Positions 34,995 to 44,382 of a DNA stretch of 64,000 nucleotides are shown piece after piece (the stretch's first letter is position 1; every line of letters begins with the position of its first letter). A model generated the notes under the pieces. That model searched no databases, was not told where the DNA came from, and saw only the letters and a program-made list of their open reading frames with translations. This DNA comes from Saliphagus infecundisoli. Its GTDB lineage: Archaea > Halobacteriota > Halobacteria > Halobacteriales > Natrialbaceae. Made by a program: the position numbers and the translations under genes. Location: positions 1 to 64,000 of the forward strand of contig NZ_JAIWHV010000009.1 in the NCBI RefSeq assembly GCF_020177375.1, written 5' to 3'.

Positions 34995-36095
34995 TCAGCG
35001 ACGTCCTGAAAGCATCGCCTTCAGGTGGTCGGTCGAGAGCAGGGAGGTTGGCCGATCCATGTGGACACCGATCTCGCCGGCAGCGGCCGCGAGCCCGGCG
35101 TGTTGGATCGGTTCGGGAAGCGAGTACGCCCGGCGCAGCCAGTGGCCGAGTTCGATCTCTCGCTCTAAATCCTCGCGCCAGGCGTGTTCGTACGCCGCGA
35201 GCGTCGTCGGCCGGTCGGGGTCGATCTCGCGGGCCGCGTGGTCGGCGCTGGTCATGCCATACAGGATTCCGCCGCCGGTGAACGGCTTGGTCTGGGAAGC
35301 GGCGTCGCCGATCAGGAACCCGCGGCGGCCGGTGACTCGATCCGGAGGGCCGATCGGGATCGCACCCGAGCAGCGGTGGGAGACCGAGACGTCGTAGCCG
35401 TCGATCAGTTCCTCGAACTGCTTTCCGACGTGCACCCCTGGAGGTGCCGCGAGGCCGTACTCGACGCCCGCCTCCCCCCTGGGGATGCGCCACGCGAAGA
35501 AACGGGGCGCGGTGAGGTGGACGTCCACGAAGTCGCCGGGGTCGTCCTCCTCGGAGAAGGCGAGCACGCCGTGGAGGAGTTCGCCCGGTTCCGGCAGCGA
35601 GAGGGCGTCACGGACCCGCGAGCGGGGGCCGTCACAGCCCGCGACCATCTTCGCCTCGAACTCGTGGATCTCCCCCCCGCTCTTGGCGACGACCTCGACG
35701 CGGTCGTGGTGTTCGTAGAGCTCGGTGACGGTGTGGCCCTCCCGGACGTCCGCACCGGCCTCGCGGGCGAGCTCTGCGAGGTGGCGGTCCAGTCCCACCC
35801 GGTCGATGACGTTCGAGACGACCTCGTCCTTGTAGAACGGATACGAATCGCGGCCGCTCCCGTCGTGGGGGCCGCCGACGTGAAAGCGTGCGCCCCGGAC
35901 CTGGTTCTGGAGGAGGTCCTCGCGTGCGCCCTCGCCCGTATAGTTCCAGACGTCGGAGCTGACGTGGCCCGAACACGCCAGGGGCTCGCCGATCTCTCCC
36001 TGTTCCAGCGCGAGGACGTCGTGGCCCGCCTCGGCGGCCCGACGCGAAAAACGCGCCCCGGCGGGGCCGACGCCGACGACGACGAAGTCGTACAT
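34995..36095 (-). CDS. geranylgeranyl reductase family flavoprotein
   Basis: 366 residues. N-terminal FAD dinucleotide fold MYDFVVVGVGPAGARFSRRAA with ALEQGEIGEPLACSGHV (the GGR-type CSGxV motif), a central GCDGPRSRVRDAL and GFLIGDAASQTKPFTGGGILYG, the second FAD motif. This family saturates isoprenoid chains of archaeal lipids or quinones. The window gives no partner gene, so the membrane-lipid or menaquinone target is open. It faces away from the iron importer genes on the same strand, 47 bases past the SBP stop. Confidence 0.88.
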   Translation of the reverse strand: MYDFVVVGVGPAGARFSRRAAEAGHDVLALEQGEIGEPLACSGHVSSDVWNYTGEGAREDLLQNQVRGARFHVGGPHDGSGRDSYPFYKDEVVSNVIDRVGLDRHLAELAREAGADVREGHTVTELYEHHDRVEVVAKSGGEIHEFEAKMVAGCDGPRSRVRDALSLPEPGELLHGVLAFSEEDDPGDFVDVHLTAPRFFAWRIPRGEAGVEYGLAAPPGVHVGKQFEELIDGYDVSVSHRCSGAIPIGPPDRVTGRRGFLIGDAASQTKPFTGGGILYGMTSADHAAREIDPDRPTTLAAYEHAWREDLEREIELGHWLRRAYSLPEPIQHAGLAAAAGEIGVHMDRPTSLLSTDHLKAMLSGRR

Positions 36096-36141
36096 ATCCC
36101 TCCCGTCGAACGCGGGCGGTAAAGAACTTCTCCGTTCGCGC

Positions 36142-37488
36142 TCAGAGGTCGCCGTTGACGATATCGGCGACCCGCCCGCGGTCGAACAGCTCCCCGTCGA
36201 CGCCGTAGACCTGGCTCGCGGCCCGCTCGGTGAGCACGAGGTTCGTGATCGGGCCCTGGTAGAGCGGCCCGCCGCGGTAGACGTCGCCGTTCTCGACGGC
36301 TGTGAGATCGCTCGCGACGTTGTGGCCCTCCATGTAGGCGAGGACGGTCTCCTCGAACTCCTCGGCCGTTTTGGCCTCGTTGCCCCGGATCAGGAGGACG
36401 TCGGGATCGATCTCGAGCAGGAGTTCGTAGTCGATCGCCGACCGACCGGCGTGGAAGTCCTCGACGTCGGTCGTCGCGAAGGCGTCCTCGACGCCCAGGT
36501 CGCGCCACTGCTTGAAGCTCGTCCCCTCGTCGATGAGGTACGGCGAGAACTCCTCGGGCGCCTCCGCGGGCTGGGGCCACATGATCGCGACCGACGGGCG
36601 CTCCTCCTCTCCGGGGACGACGTCCTCCAGGTTCGTCTGGAACTCCTCGTGAAGTTCCACGAACGCCTCGTAGCGTTCTTCCTCCTGAAACAGCTCGGCG
36701 AGCTTTCCGAACGCCTCGTACAGCGTGAGGTACTCGTAGTCGTGCCACTCGTAGCCCCGCGAGAAGATGCTGTTGCCGAAGAAGGGCGTCCCCGCGGACT
36801 CGATCTGCTCGATGTCGCCGTCCTCCCAGTTGTCGCTTCGCCCGACGGGGAAGTTCGGGTCCATCACGAAGACGTCGACGTCCTCGCCCAGCGCCAGGAA
36901 CTCCTCGGGATCGAGTTCGCCCTCCCACAGCGAGGTCATCCCGCTCTTGTCGACCTCCACGCCGGGGATCTCGTCGTAGAGCTGGGTGTGATACCGGTTG
37001 GCGAGATAGACCGCTTCGGGGGGCTCCTGTCCCAGCGCGATCCCCATGTCGGCCCAGCTCCCGTTGTTGGCCGCCCACGTTTCGGGCACGGCGTCGAACT
37101 CGACGGTGCCGACGGGCTCCATCGTCACCGAGTAGCTCCCGCCGTCGGCGTCGTCGCTCTCGTTGCCGTCGGTCTCGTTGTCCCCCTCGCTCTCGTTTCC
37201 GTCGCCGCCGGTTTCGTTCCCGCCGCTTTCGTTTCCGTCGTCGGTCCCGTTCTCCCCGTCGGCGCCTCCACTCTCGTTGGCCTCGGATTCGACCTCGGTT
37301 TCCGTTCCGGTCTCGTCGTCTCCGTCCCCGGATTCAGTGTCGTTCTCCTCAGCTCCGCCGTCTCCGTTCCCATTTCCGTTGCCGTTGCCGTTCCCGCCGT
37401 CGTCGCCCAGACAGCCGGCGATCGTTCCGATCCCGGCGGCCGCGACGCCGGTTCTCAACAGGTCTCGTCGGCTCGGTTCGCGTCCCAT
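36142..37488 (-). CDS. iron/cobalamin-type ABC substrate-binding lipoprotein
   Basis: 448 residues. MGREPSRRDLLRTGVAAAGIGTIAGC is a Tat signal with lipobox. An Asp/Gly/Asn/Glu linker with N-x-S/T sequons runs to about 115, then comes a BtuF/FhuD-type domain (VGTVEFDAVPETWAANNG; VDVFVMDPNFPVGRSD; EIDPDVLLIRGNEAKTAEEF). It binds a siderophore-like or corrinoid ligand outside the cell and hands it to the FecCD permease. It has its own promoter with an inverted repeat 2 bases before the start (37491-37509), so it can be expressed more strongly than the transport genes upstream. Confidence 0.9.
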   Translation of the reverse strand: MGREPSRRDLLRTGVAAAGIGTIAGCLGDDGGNGNGNGNGNGDGGAEENDTESGDGDDETGTETEVESEANESGGADGENGTDDGNESGGNETGGDGNESEGDNETDGNESDDADGGSYSVTMEPVGTVEFDAVPETWAANNGSWADMGIALGQEPPEAVYLANRYHTQLYDEIPGVEVDKSGMTSLWEGELDPEEFLALGEDVDVFVMDPNFPVGRSDNWEDGDIEQIESAGTPFFGNSIFSRGYEWHDYEYLTLYEAFGKLAELFQEEERYEAFVELHEEFQTNLEDVVPGEEERPSVAIMWPQPAEAPEEFSPYLIDEGTSFKQWRDLGVEDAFATTDVEDFHAGRSAIDYELLLEIDPDVLLIRGNEAKTAEEFEETVLAYMEGHNVASDLTAVENGDVYRGGPLYQGPITNLVLTERAASQVYGVDGELFDRGRVADIVNGDL

Positions 37489-37490
37489 GC

Positions 37491-37509
37491 TTTTAGGCCA
37501 ACCTAAAAT
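37491..37509. promoter_or_regulatory. iron-box-like inverted repeat before the SBP gene
   Basis: TTTTAGGCCAACCTAAAAT: TTTTAGG and CCTAAAA are exact inverted repeats separated by CCAA. It covers the expected start of a leaderless transcript, next to a TATA-like TTTATTATTTTA on the minus strand. The TTAGG-n4-CCTAA pattern fits DtxR/IdeR-type metal regulators. The same arrangement is found before the permease. Confidence 0.7.
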
Positions 37510-37548
37510 AATAAAAGCGTTCCGAAAGTCCGCCCGCTCGCCGAGCGA

Positions 37549-38466
37549 TCACCGGGTGCGGTTTCCGAGCGCGCGCTTGGGGTTGATCTGGAGTTCGGGC
37601 TCGTACTGGACCGTGGCCTCGACGCCGAAGACATCCGCAAGCAACTGCTCGGTGACGATCTCCTCGGGGGGCCCCCAGTCGTACGGTTCGCCCTCGTAGA
37701 GGGCGATGAGGTTATCCGCGAACCGCGCGGCCTGGGAGACGTCGTGGAGAACGATCGCGACCGTCACGTCCCGGCGCTCGTTGAGTTCGCGGATCGTCTC
37801 GAGGACTCGGAACTGGTGGTGGAGGTCGAGAAACGTGGTGGGTTCGTCGAGCAGGAGGATGTCGGTGTCCTGGGCCAACACCATCGCGATCCAGGCGAGC
37901 TGTTTCTGGCCGCCAGAGAGCTGTCCCAGCTCTGTGGTCCGGAGGTCGTCGATCCCCGCGAGCTCGATCGCCCGGTCGATGGCCTCGCGATCCGTCTCGG
38001 TGAGCCCGTCGAAGAACCCCCGGTGGGGATAACGGCCGTGGGCGACGAGGTCCTCGACGGTCACGTCCCCCACCGACTCGTTTTCCTGCGAGAGCAGTCC
38101 GAGCTCGCGGGCGATCTCCTTGGGTCCGAACGACCGCAGATCCTCGCCCCGAAGGCGGACGACCCCCGCCGCGGGCTCCAGGTGGCTCGCTAAGGCCTTC
38201 AGGAGCGTGCTCTTCCCGCTGCCGTTGGGCCCGACGAGGGCGGTGATCTCGCCCTCGGGGACGTCTACCCGGCCACACTCGACGACCGTCCCGTCGGCGG
38301 TCGGGTAGGTCAACTCGAGGGTGTCGCCCGCGAGGGCGCTCGCGGCGTCCTCCGCGGCGTCGGGCGTCTGCCCCTCGTCGGGAATCGAGCCCTCGGTCGG
38401 CTCCGAGTCGTCCGATCGGTTCGTGTCGGTCGATCGTGGTGGTGTCACGCGTTCGTTCCCGGCCAT
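37549..38466 (-). CDS. ABC transporter ATPase, FecE/BtuD type
   Basis: 305 residues. Walker A GPNGSGKSTLLK, Q-loop LGLLSQE, signature LSGGQKQLAWIAM, Walker B DILLLDEPTTFLD, H-switch VLHDV. An N-terminal acidic extension of about 45 residues is extra to the family (usual length about 255). Powers import with the FecCD permease, whose stop codon overlaps this start by one base. Confidence 0.93.
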   Translation of the reverse strand: MAGNERVTPPRSTDTNRSDDSEPTEGSIPDEGQTPDAAEDAASALAGDTLELTYPTADGTVVECGRVDVPEGEITALVGPNGSGKSTLLKALASHLEPAAGVVRLRGEDLRSFGPKEIARELGLLSQENESVGDVTVEDLVAHGRYPHRGFFDGLTETDREAIDRAIELAGIDDLRTTELGQLSGGQKQLAWIAMVLAQDTDILLLDEPTTFLDLHHQFRVLETIRELNERRDVTVAIVLHDVSQAARFADNLIALYEGEPYDWGPPEEIVTEQLLADVFGVEATVQYEPELQINPKRALGNRTR

Positions 38467-39572
38467 CAGAGCTCACCCATCGAGCGCTGTCTGCGCATCA
38501 GATAGAGGAAGTAGGGGCCGCCGACGAGCCCGGTGACGACGCCGACGGGGAGCTGGGTGCCCCCGAGCGCGAGCCGGGCGCCGACGTCGGCGACGACCAT
38601 CAGTGCCGGCCCCGCGAACAGACAGCCGATCATCAGCGGCCGGTAGTCGCTGCCGACGACGTTGCGGACGATGTGGGGGACGACGAGCCCGAAAAAGCTG
38701 ACGACGCCCGCGACCGAAATCGCGACGCTGGCCGCGAGGATGGCGACTGCCGAGAGGCCAAAGCGGATGGTCTCGACGCGCATACCCAGCGACCGGGCGG
38801 TCCGCTCGCCCAGCAGGAGGACGTTGAGTTGGCGCGCGCCCGCGAGCGCGGCGACGATCGCCACGACCGCCGGGATCGCGGCCATCCGGACCTCGCTCCA
38901 GCCAGTGCCGGTCAGCGATCCAGTGAGCCACGAGATCGCCGTCTGGACGACGCCCAGATCGTCGGCGAAGAAGAACAGCCCCTGCTGGAGCGACTGGAAC
39001 ACCATGTTGACGATGACGCCCGCGAGGACGAGCCGGACGGGGCTGGTCCCTCCCTTCCAGGCGATGACGTAGACGATCAGGAAGGCGACGGTTCCGCCGG
39101 CGGTGGCAATAAAGGGGAGGAAGGTCGTGAGCCCGCTGAAGACCACCAGCGTCGCGAGCACGGCGAAGCCGGCTCCGGAACTCACGCCGAGGACGAACGG
39201 GCTCGCGAGCTCGTTTCTCGTGACGCCCTGGAAGATCGCCCCCGAGATCGCGAGCGTCGCACCGGTGATGATCGCGACGAACACGCGCGGGAGCCGGATC
39301 TCCCAGACGACCAGGCTGTTCGAGCCCATCTCGGGGAGCTCCTCGCCCAGGAGGAACGCCCGCCAGGCGTCGCCGTCGAAGAGGACTGCCGGATCGACCA
39401 CTGCCTCCCAGGCCTCGAGGAGCGTCATCGAGTACGACCCGAAGCTCACCTGGACGAGCCCGGCGACGACGGTGATCGCCGCGCTGGCCGCACAGAACGC
39501 CACGAGCGTCGGCGTCACCCACCCATCGCGCTGGCGGGTGGGATGGCCGCCGGCCGTCTGCGATTCCGCCAT
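38466..39572 (-). CDS. FecCD/BtuC-type ABC permease
   Basis: 368 residues, about ten membrane helices. PRVFVAIITGATLAISGAIFQGVTRNELASPFVLGVSSGAGF is the family's diagnostic RxPR...G..Q...NPLA/P.LG..SGA segment. Forms the channel of an iron-siderophore or cobalamin importer with the ATPase next to it. First gene of the operon on the minus strand, with an iron-box-like repeat just upstream of its start. Confidence 0.93.
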   Translation of the reverse strand: MAESQTAGGHPTRQRDGWVTPTLVAFCAASAAITVVAGLVQVSFGSYSMTLLEAWEAVVDPAVLFDGDAWRAFLLGEELPEMGSNSLVVWEIRLPRVFVAIITGATLAISGAIFQGVTRNELASPFVLGVSSGAGFAVLATLVVFSGLTTFLPFIATAGGTVAFLIVYVIAWKGGTSPVRLVLAGVIVNMVFQSLQQGLFFFADDLGVVQTAISWLTGSLTGTGWSEVRMAAIPAVVAIVAALAGARQLNVLLLGERTARSLGMRVETIRFGLSAVAILAASVAISVAGVVSFFGLVVPHIVRNVVGSDYRPLMIGCLFAGPALMVVADVGARLALGGTQLPVGVVTGLVGGPYFLYLMRRQRSMGEL

Positions 39573-39577
39573 TCGCG

Positions 39578-39593
39578 TTTAGGAACGCCTAAA
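39578..39593. promoter_or_regulatory. iron-box-like inverted repeat before the permease gene
   Basis: TTTAGGAACGCCTAAA: TTTAGG and CCTAAA are inverted repeats around AACG, 5 bases before the permease start. Same half-sites, spacing of four and position as the box at 37491-37509. A TATA-like TATACGTTTTTT follows upstream on the minus strand. Confidence 0.7.
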
Positions 39594-39720
39594 AAACGTA
39601 TAGGCGTTACGGTCTCTTCTCGGCCCGCCCGGACGATCGTTTCCGTTCGCCCGCCATCCGGTCACCGGTGGCGCGAACGGAGGCCGTGGCTCCCCCGTAG
39701 GGGGACCGTTCCGGGCGGCC

Positions 39721-40083
39721 TCACTGAGCGCCGACGTCGAGATCCGCGGCCGCGGCGCTCGAAGCGACGAGGAAGCCGACGACGCCGACGTAGACGACGA
39801 CGAACTCGAGGGTGGCGTCGCCCGCGGCGTACCGGCGTTCGATCGCGGCGGACGCGATGCAGGCCCCGAACAGCCCGATCGCGTAGCCGCGTCGGTCCGA
39901 ACGCCGATCGAACGCGGGGAACTCGCGCGCGAGCAGTCGCTGGTACCGGATGGCGAAGTAGCCCAAGCCGGCGTAGAGCGCGGTCGCGGCGGCGACTAGG
40001 TGCCAGCTCGACCCGAACGCGAGATACAGCACCCCGCCGACGACCGCCCCGATGGCGAGTCCGGCGATGACGGCTTTCTCCAT
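39721..40083 (-). CDS. small membrane protein, four helices
   Basis: 120 residues with four hydrophobic stretches (VIAGLAIGAVVGGVLYLAF; WHLVAAATALYAGLGYFAI; YAIGLFGACIASAA; FVVVYVGVVGFLVASSAAAA). No family recognised. The position between the iron importer and the dephospho-CoA kinase gene gives no clue. Confidence 0.65.
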   Translation of the reverse strand: MEKAVIAGLAIGAVVGGVLYLAFGSSWHLVAAATALYAGLGYFAIRYQRLLAREFPAFDRRSDRRGYAIGLFGACIASAAIERRYAAGDATLEFVVVYVGVVGFLVASSAAAADLDVGAQ

Positions 40084-40176
40084 ACCCAGACCTACAGAAC
40101 GAGTGACAATAGCCTTGTGAAACCTGCACGAACCGTCCGACCGTCGTTCCCCGGTCGAACGCCACCCTCGAGGCCG

Positions 40177-40770
40177 CTACTCGTCGTCCGACGCCCTTTC
40201 CTCGAGGAGGCTCCAGAGCCGATCGACGTCGCCCTCGAACCGATCGAGCAGGGCGCGGACGTCCCGGCGGTTGCCGTCGGTAACCTTCACGTGGACCATT
40301 CCCTCGCCGGGCTGGCCATAGACGACGCTTCCACCCTCCGGGGTGGCGACGATCGCCGGCAGCGCCGCAAGGTCCTCCTCGCCCTCGACGCGGATGGTGG
40401 TCGGCTCGTCCTCGGCGAGTCCCTCCAGGAGCGCCTCGACGACGGCCCGCGAGATCGTCGCGGGCGGGTTGACGACCTCGACGGTCGTCGCCTCGGTGAC
40501 GGTCTCGCGGACCTCCTCGTCGACCGCCGACCGCTCGGTCCGCTCGTCGACGAGGGAGACGTCCGGCGGACGGCCGGCCCGCAGGAAGTGGTAGGTGACG
40601 ACGTCGCCGACGGCGACGAGAGGGCCGTCGACGTCCGCGAGGAGCCGGGCGGCGTCGGTCTCGATCGGCCCCATCGGCTCCTTAAGTTCGCGGCGGAGCT
40701 CGTCCGGCAGAACCAGTAACTGGTCGGCGTCAGTCGGCTCCGCGGTCGGCTCCGGATCGTCGCGACTCAC
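40177..40770 (-). CDS. GTP-dependent dephospho-CoA kinase (DUF359)
   Basis: 197 residues from GTG 40770. Contains ADVDGPLVAVGDVVTYHFL, GEEDLAALPAIVATPEGGSVVYGQPGEGMVHVKV, the conserved blocks of the archaeal DUF359 family shown to phosphorylate dephospho-CoA with GTP, the last step of CoA synthesis in Archaea. The typical length is about 180. Last gene of the Spt4/Rpo7 cluster, 12 bases after Spt4. Confidence 0.85.
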   Translation of the reverse strand: MSRDDPEPTAEPTDADQLLVLPDELRRELKEPMGPIETDAARLLADVDGPLVAVGDVVTYHFLRAGRPPDVSLVDERTERSAVDEEVRETVTEATTVEVVNPPATISRAVVEALLEGLAEDEPTTIRVEGEEDLAALPAIVATPEGGSVVYGQPGEGMVHVKVTDGNRRDVRALLDRFEGDVDRLWSLLEERASDDE

Positions 40771-40782
40771 GGCTCGGCCCCG

Positions 40783-40980
40783 TCAGCGGACCTTGAGCGC
40801 GTAGGCGCCCGGCTCGTCGACCTGCATCTCGCGGGCGATCTCGCTCGATTCTGGGTGGGCGATCACGACGTAGCCCGCCCAGTCTTCGGTCAGCGACGAG
40901 GAGCCACAGGACGTACAGGTCGCGACGTCGGCGTCGTTCACCCGGTGGCACTCCCGGCAGACGAGGCGATCGGATGCCAC
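40783..40980 (-). CDS. spt4: transcription elongation factor Spt4 (RpoE'')
   Basis: 65 residues from GTG 40980. Four-Cys zinc ribbon CRECHRVNDADVATCTSC and the end DWAGYVVIAHPESSEIAREM match archaeal Spt4, which binds Spt5 and RNA polymerase to aid elongation. It follows rpo7 by 2 bases, the conserved archaeal order. Confidence 0.93.
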   Translation of the reverse strand: MASDRLVCRECHRVNDADVATCTSCGSSSLTEDWAGYVVIAHPESSEIAREMQVDEPGAYALKVR

Positions 40981-40982
40981 GA

Positions 40983-41552
40983 CTACTCACCCGCCGTGGC
41001 TTCGCGCTTCTCTCTGTCCTCCTCGAGCCAGCCGTGTTTCCCGAGGCCGGGCTGTTTGGCGGTGAGGCCGATCTTCGAGTCCCGGGGGTTGCGCTCGTCG
41101 ATCGACTTGGTGACGATCCGGGTGCGGACGGCGTCGTCCACGCCCAACGTCCGGTTGGACTCGTTGGAGGCCAGTTGCTGGTTCTCCCGGTCGTAGGCGA
41201 GGTACTCGTCGGAGATCTGTGAGACGTGGAGCAGGCCGTCGACGGGGCCGATCCCGACGAAGGCACCGAACTCGACGACCTCGACGACGGTGCCGTCGAC
41301 GACCTCCTGCATCTGGGGGTCGAAGGTGACCGCGTCGAACTCCGCCTCGTAGTAGACGCCCGGACGGTTCGGCAGGACCGTCCCCTCACCGATGTCGTGG
41401 ACCTCGGTGACGGAGACGACGCTTCCCACCTCCTCGTCCATCCGCCCTTCGAGTTTCTCCTGGAGCAGTCGCTTCACGAGCATCGGCGAGACGTCGCCGA
41501 GCGCCCGGGGGGGCACTTCTATCGTATCAGTCAATCTAACCCGTTTGTACAT
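40983..41552 (-). CDS. rpo7: RNA polymerase subunit Rpo7 (RpoE')
   Basis: 189 residues. N-terminal RNP-like tip domain (MYKRVRLTDTIEVPPRALG) and C-terminal S1 domain (DGTVVEVVEFGAFVGIGPVDGLLHVSQIS) are the Rpo7/Rpb7 layout; with Rpo4 it forms the stalk that binds nascent RNA. It follows the PIN gene with no gap and belongs to the aIF2-gamma transcription unit. Confidence 0.94.
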   Translation of the reverse strand: MYKRVRLTDTIEVPPRALGDVSPMLVKRLLQEKLEGRMDEEVGSVVSVTEVHDIGEGTVLPNRPGVYYEAEFDAVTFDPQMQEVVDGTVVEVVEFGAFVGIGPVDGLLHVSQISDEYLAYDRENQQLASNESNRTLGVDDAVRTRIVTKSIDERNPRDSKIGLTAKQPGLGKHGWLEEDREKREATAGE

Positions 41553-41936
41553 CTATGGTCGAGTGATCGCTAACTTGTTTCTCCCGCGTAATGCAAGTAC
41601 CGGTACGTTCTCGTCGAGCACGCGATCGCGAAGCGCCCGGTCGGCCGTCGCCACGTACTCCACGTCACCCTCGCGGGCGAGTTCGACCAGGGCGTCGTCG
41701 GCGTACTCGGCGTCGGTTTCGACGGGCCGACACCGCTCTTCCGCCAGCGTCCGGCCGACCGAGGCCGCCCTCCCCTCGGTACCCCTGCCCGCCGAGAGCT
41801 CCTCGAGTTCCGCGAGCACGGACCGGGGAACGACGGGCTCGACGGCGTCGAGCAGCCGCTCTACCTCCTCGAAGACCCGCACGTCGGCTTCGACCGGTAA
41901 CATGAGTGCGCTCGTGTCCATCGCGATACGTGCCAC
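41553..41936 (-). CDS. PIN domain protein of the aIF2-gamma cluster
   Basis: 127 residues from GTG 41936. PIN acidic residues are visible: MDTSALM (D), LAELEEL (E), DDALVELA and YVATADRALRDRV (D). No antitoxin precedes it, and the setting between aIF2-gamma and rpo7 is conserved in Archaea, so an RNA-processing role like the Fcf1/Nob1 relatives is more likely than a VapC toxin. Confidence 0.82.
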   Translation of the reverse strand: MARIAMDTSALMLPVEADVRVFEEVERLLDAVEPVVPRSVLAELEELSAGRGTEGRAASVGRTLAEERCRPVETDAEYADDALVELAREGDVEYVATADRALRDRVLDENVPVLALRGRNKLAITRP

Positions 41937-41940
41937 GGGG

Positions 41941-43176
41941 TCAGTCGGTGAGCGTGCCGACGCCGATCAGCCGCCAGCGCGCGCCGATCCGGCGGTTGAT
42001 CGCGATCTTCGCGCCGGGTTCGGCACAGACGGGACGTTTGAGCCGCACCTCACACTCGTCGTCGCGGGCGCTCGAGACGGCGCCGACGGTCGTCGCCGTC
42101 CCGACGGTCATCATCAGGGGCTCGCCCGTCGAGATCTCCTCGACGTCGGTCTCGCCCTCGACGTTGCCCACGATCCGCTCTAAGAGATCGACCTCCATCG
42201 TGAACGACTCCCAGGTCGGCGGCAACGAACCAGGCGGGCCCGCGAGCCGACCCGCGAGGGCGTCGCCCTTGGTGAGCGCGGGGTCGAGCCCGGTGCCGAC
42301 CCCCAACAACCCGCCGGGGGTCGCGACGTCGACTCCCTCCCCGCCGGCCTGTAGCGACCGAACCGTCGTCTCGATCGGGACGTACTCTGACTGGCCGCCC
42401 TCCTCGACCTCCCGGCCGGGGCGAACCTCGAGTTCGTCGTCGACCTCGAGTTGGCCCTCGACGAGGCTGCCGCCGAGGACCCCCCCTGCGAGGTCCTCCC
42501 AGGCCGTCCCGGGTTTGTTGATGTCGAAGCTGCGGGCGACGTGGAGCCGGGGGTCGGCGTCGGGGTCCCGGTCGGGCGTCGGGATCTCCGCTTCGATCGC
42601 GCCGATCAGGAGGTCGATGTTGACCTCCTGGCCGGCCGAGATCGGAACCACTGGAGCGTCCTCGGCGACGGTGCCCGCGACGAACTCCTGGATCTCCTCG
42701 AAGTTCCGGCGTGCGGTGTCGCCATCGACCAGGTCGACTTTGTTCTGGGCGATGACGATGTTATCGATCCCGATGATGTCCAGGGCCATCAGGTGTTCTT
42801 CGGTCTGGGGCTGGGGAACGGGCTCATTGGCCGAGACGACGAGGACGGCACCGTCCATCAGCGCCGCACCAGACAGCATCGTCGCCATCAGGGTCTCGTG
42901 ACCCGGGGCGTCGACGAACGACACGGTCCGGACGGGCTCGCTTGCCGAGCCGTCCGGACACTCCTCCTCGACGGTGAAACACTCGGGTTCGTCGACCCCG
43001 GGACAGCGACGGAACGTCGCGTCCGCGTAGCCGAGCCGGATGGAGATGCCGCGTTTCATCTCCTCGGAGTGCTGGTCGGTCCACGAGCCGGACAACGCCT
43101 GTACCAGCGTCGTCTTGCCGTGGTCTACGTGGCCGACGAGCCCGATGTTCACCTCCGGTTGTCGATTTCCTTCCAT
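41941..43176 (-). CDS. translation initiation factor 2 subunit gamma
   Basis: 411 residues. G1 [12 protein letters not shown]3 DAPGHE, G4 NKVDL, followed by beta-barrel domains II and III. Zinc-knuckle Cys residues are present ([22 protein letters not shown]). GTP-binding core of aIF2, which brings initiator tRNA-Met to the ribosome. First gene of the minus-strand run aIF2-gamma, PIN, rpo7, spt4, DUF359. Confidence 0.96.
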   Translation of the reverse strand: MEGNRQPEVNIGLVGHVDHGKTTLVQALSGSWTDQHSEEMKRGISIRLGYADATFRRCPGVDEPECFTVEEECPDGSASEPVRTVSFVDAPGHETLMATMLSGAALMDGAVLVVSANEPVPQPQTEEHLMALDIIGIDNIVIAQNKVDLVDGDTARRNFEEIQEFVAGTVAEDAPVVPISAGQEVNIDLLIGAIEAEIPTPDRDPDADPRLHVARSFDINKPGTAWEDLAGGVLGGSLVEGQLEVDDELEVRPGREVEEGGQSEYVPIETTVRSLQAGGEGVDVATPGGLLGVGTGLDPALTKGDALAGRLAGPPGSLPPTWESFTMEVDLLERIVGNVEGETDVEEISTGEPLMMTVGTATTVGAVSSARDDECEVRLKRPVCAEPGAKIAINRRIGARWRLIGVGTLTD

Positions 43177-43408
43177 GAGACGGGAATAATCGTAGCTACA
43201 GCTTCCGCGCTGCGATTGATAAACCTACTGTTCCGGGGGCGCAGGGACGATACCCGTTCACTCGCCGACGACGGCGCCGGCCGTGGTATCTCCGGCGTTC
43301 TCGTTCGGGTAGAGTTCGACCCCGCCTCCACGCTCGTGTACCGATCGGAATTCTTACACAAACCTGCTTCAGGGAACCTTTTAGGATACTGCCGTCGATC
43401 GATCGCGT

Positions 43409-44323
43409 ATGAGCGGATCGGACGCCTCGACCCCGGACGGCCGCGAGGAGAGGTCCCTCCTCGAGTGTACCGACTGTCTGGCGCCCGCCGACGCCTTCGC
43501 CCTGATTGGCGACGATACCCGGCTGGCGATTCTGGAGGCGCTGTGGCTCGCCGACGAACGCCCGGTTCCCTTCTCGGAGCTCCGCCGGGTCGTCGGGACC
43601 GAGGACTCGGCGCAGTTCAACTACCACCTCCAGCGGCTGGTCGGCCACTTCGTCCGCAAGACGGAGGAGGGGTACGCGTTCAAACACGCCGGCGAGAAGG
43701 TCGTCCGGTCGGTGATCGCGGGCTCGTTCAACGAACATCCCACGGTCGAGCCCTTCGGCGTCGAGGGAACCTGCTTCGCCTGCGAGGGCGCCCTCGAGGC
43801 GCGCTACGAGGACGAACGGCTCGCGATCGTCTGCCGGGCCTGCGGAGAGGGCCACGGCGAGTACTCGTTCCCGCCGGGCGGGCTCACCGACCGGACGCCC
43901 GCCGAGGTCGCGGCGGCCTTCGACCAGCGGGTGCGCCACCTCCACTGTCTGGCCGCCGACGGCGTCTGCCCGGAGTGTGCCGGCAGGATGCATACCAGTC
44001 TGGTCGAGGACGGGGAGTGCTGTCTCGGTGTTTCGGTCCGGGTCGACCACGAGTGTCGACAGTGTGGCCACAGCCTCTGTTCGGCCGCGGGTCTGCGCCT
44101 GCTCGACCATCCCGAGGTCGTCGGCTTCCACCGCGACCGGGGCGTCTCCGTTGCCGACCGGTCCTACTGGACGCTCCCGTGGTGTGTCTCGGACGAATAC
44201 ACGCGGGTCCGGGCGGAAGACCCCGTCCGGCTCGAGCTCTCGATCCCCCTCGCGGGCGACGAACTGCGGGCGACTCTCGACGACGAGCTCGCGGTCGTCG
44301 GAACCGAGATCGAAACCGGATAA
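43409..44323 (+). CDS. ArsR-like winged-helix protein with zinc-binding C-terminus
   Basis: 304 residues. Winged helix at about 27-100 (FALIGDDTRLAILEALW; FNYHLQRLVGHFVRKTEEGYAFKHAGEKVVR), then two Cys4-type modules (CFACEG...CRACGEG and CPECAG...CRQCG). A one-domain HTH plus zinc fingers is a known haloarchaeal regulator layout (DUF7351-like). Targets are unknown. Divergent from aIF2-gamma, with TATA-like CCTTTTAGGA upstream. Confidence 0.75.
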   Translation: MSGSDASTPDGREERSLLECTDCLAPADAFALIGDDTRLAILEALWLADERPVPFSELRRVVGTEDSAQFNYHLQRLVGHFVRKTEEGYAFKHAGEKVVRSVIAGSFNEHPTVEPFGVEGTCFACEGALEARYEDERLAIVCRACGEGHGEYSFPPGGLTDRTPAEVAAAFDQRVRHLHCLAADGVCPECAGRMHTSLVEDGECCLGVSVRVDHECRQCGHSLCSAAGLRLLDHPEVVGFHRDRGVSVADRSYWTLPWCVSDEYTRVRAEDPVRLELSIPLAGDELRATLDDELAVVGTEIETG

Positions 44324-44382
44324 TCCGATCCACGTAATCGCCGAACCCGCGGGCTTTTCTCGCCCGGTCACCTCTCTCCCCC

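Noticed and set aside
41553-41936. PIN gene as VapC toxin
   Set aside because: No antitoxin gene; it is in the conserved aIF2-gamma/rpo7 cluster.
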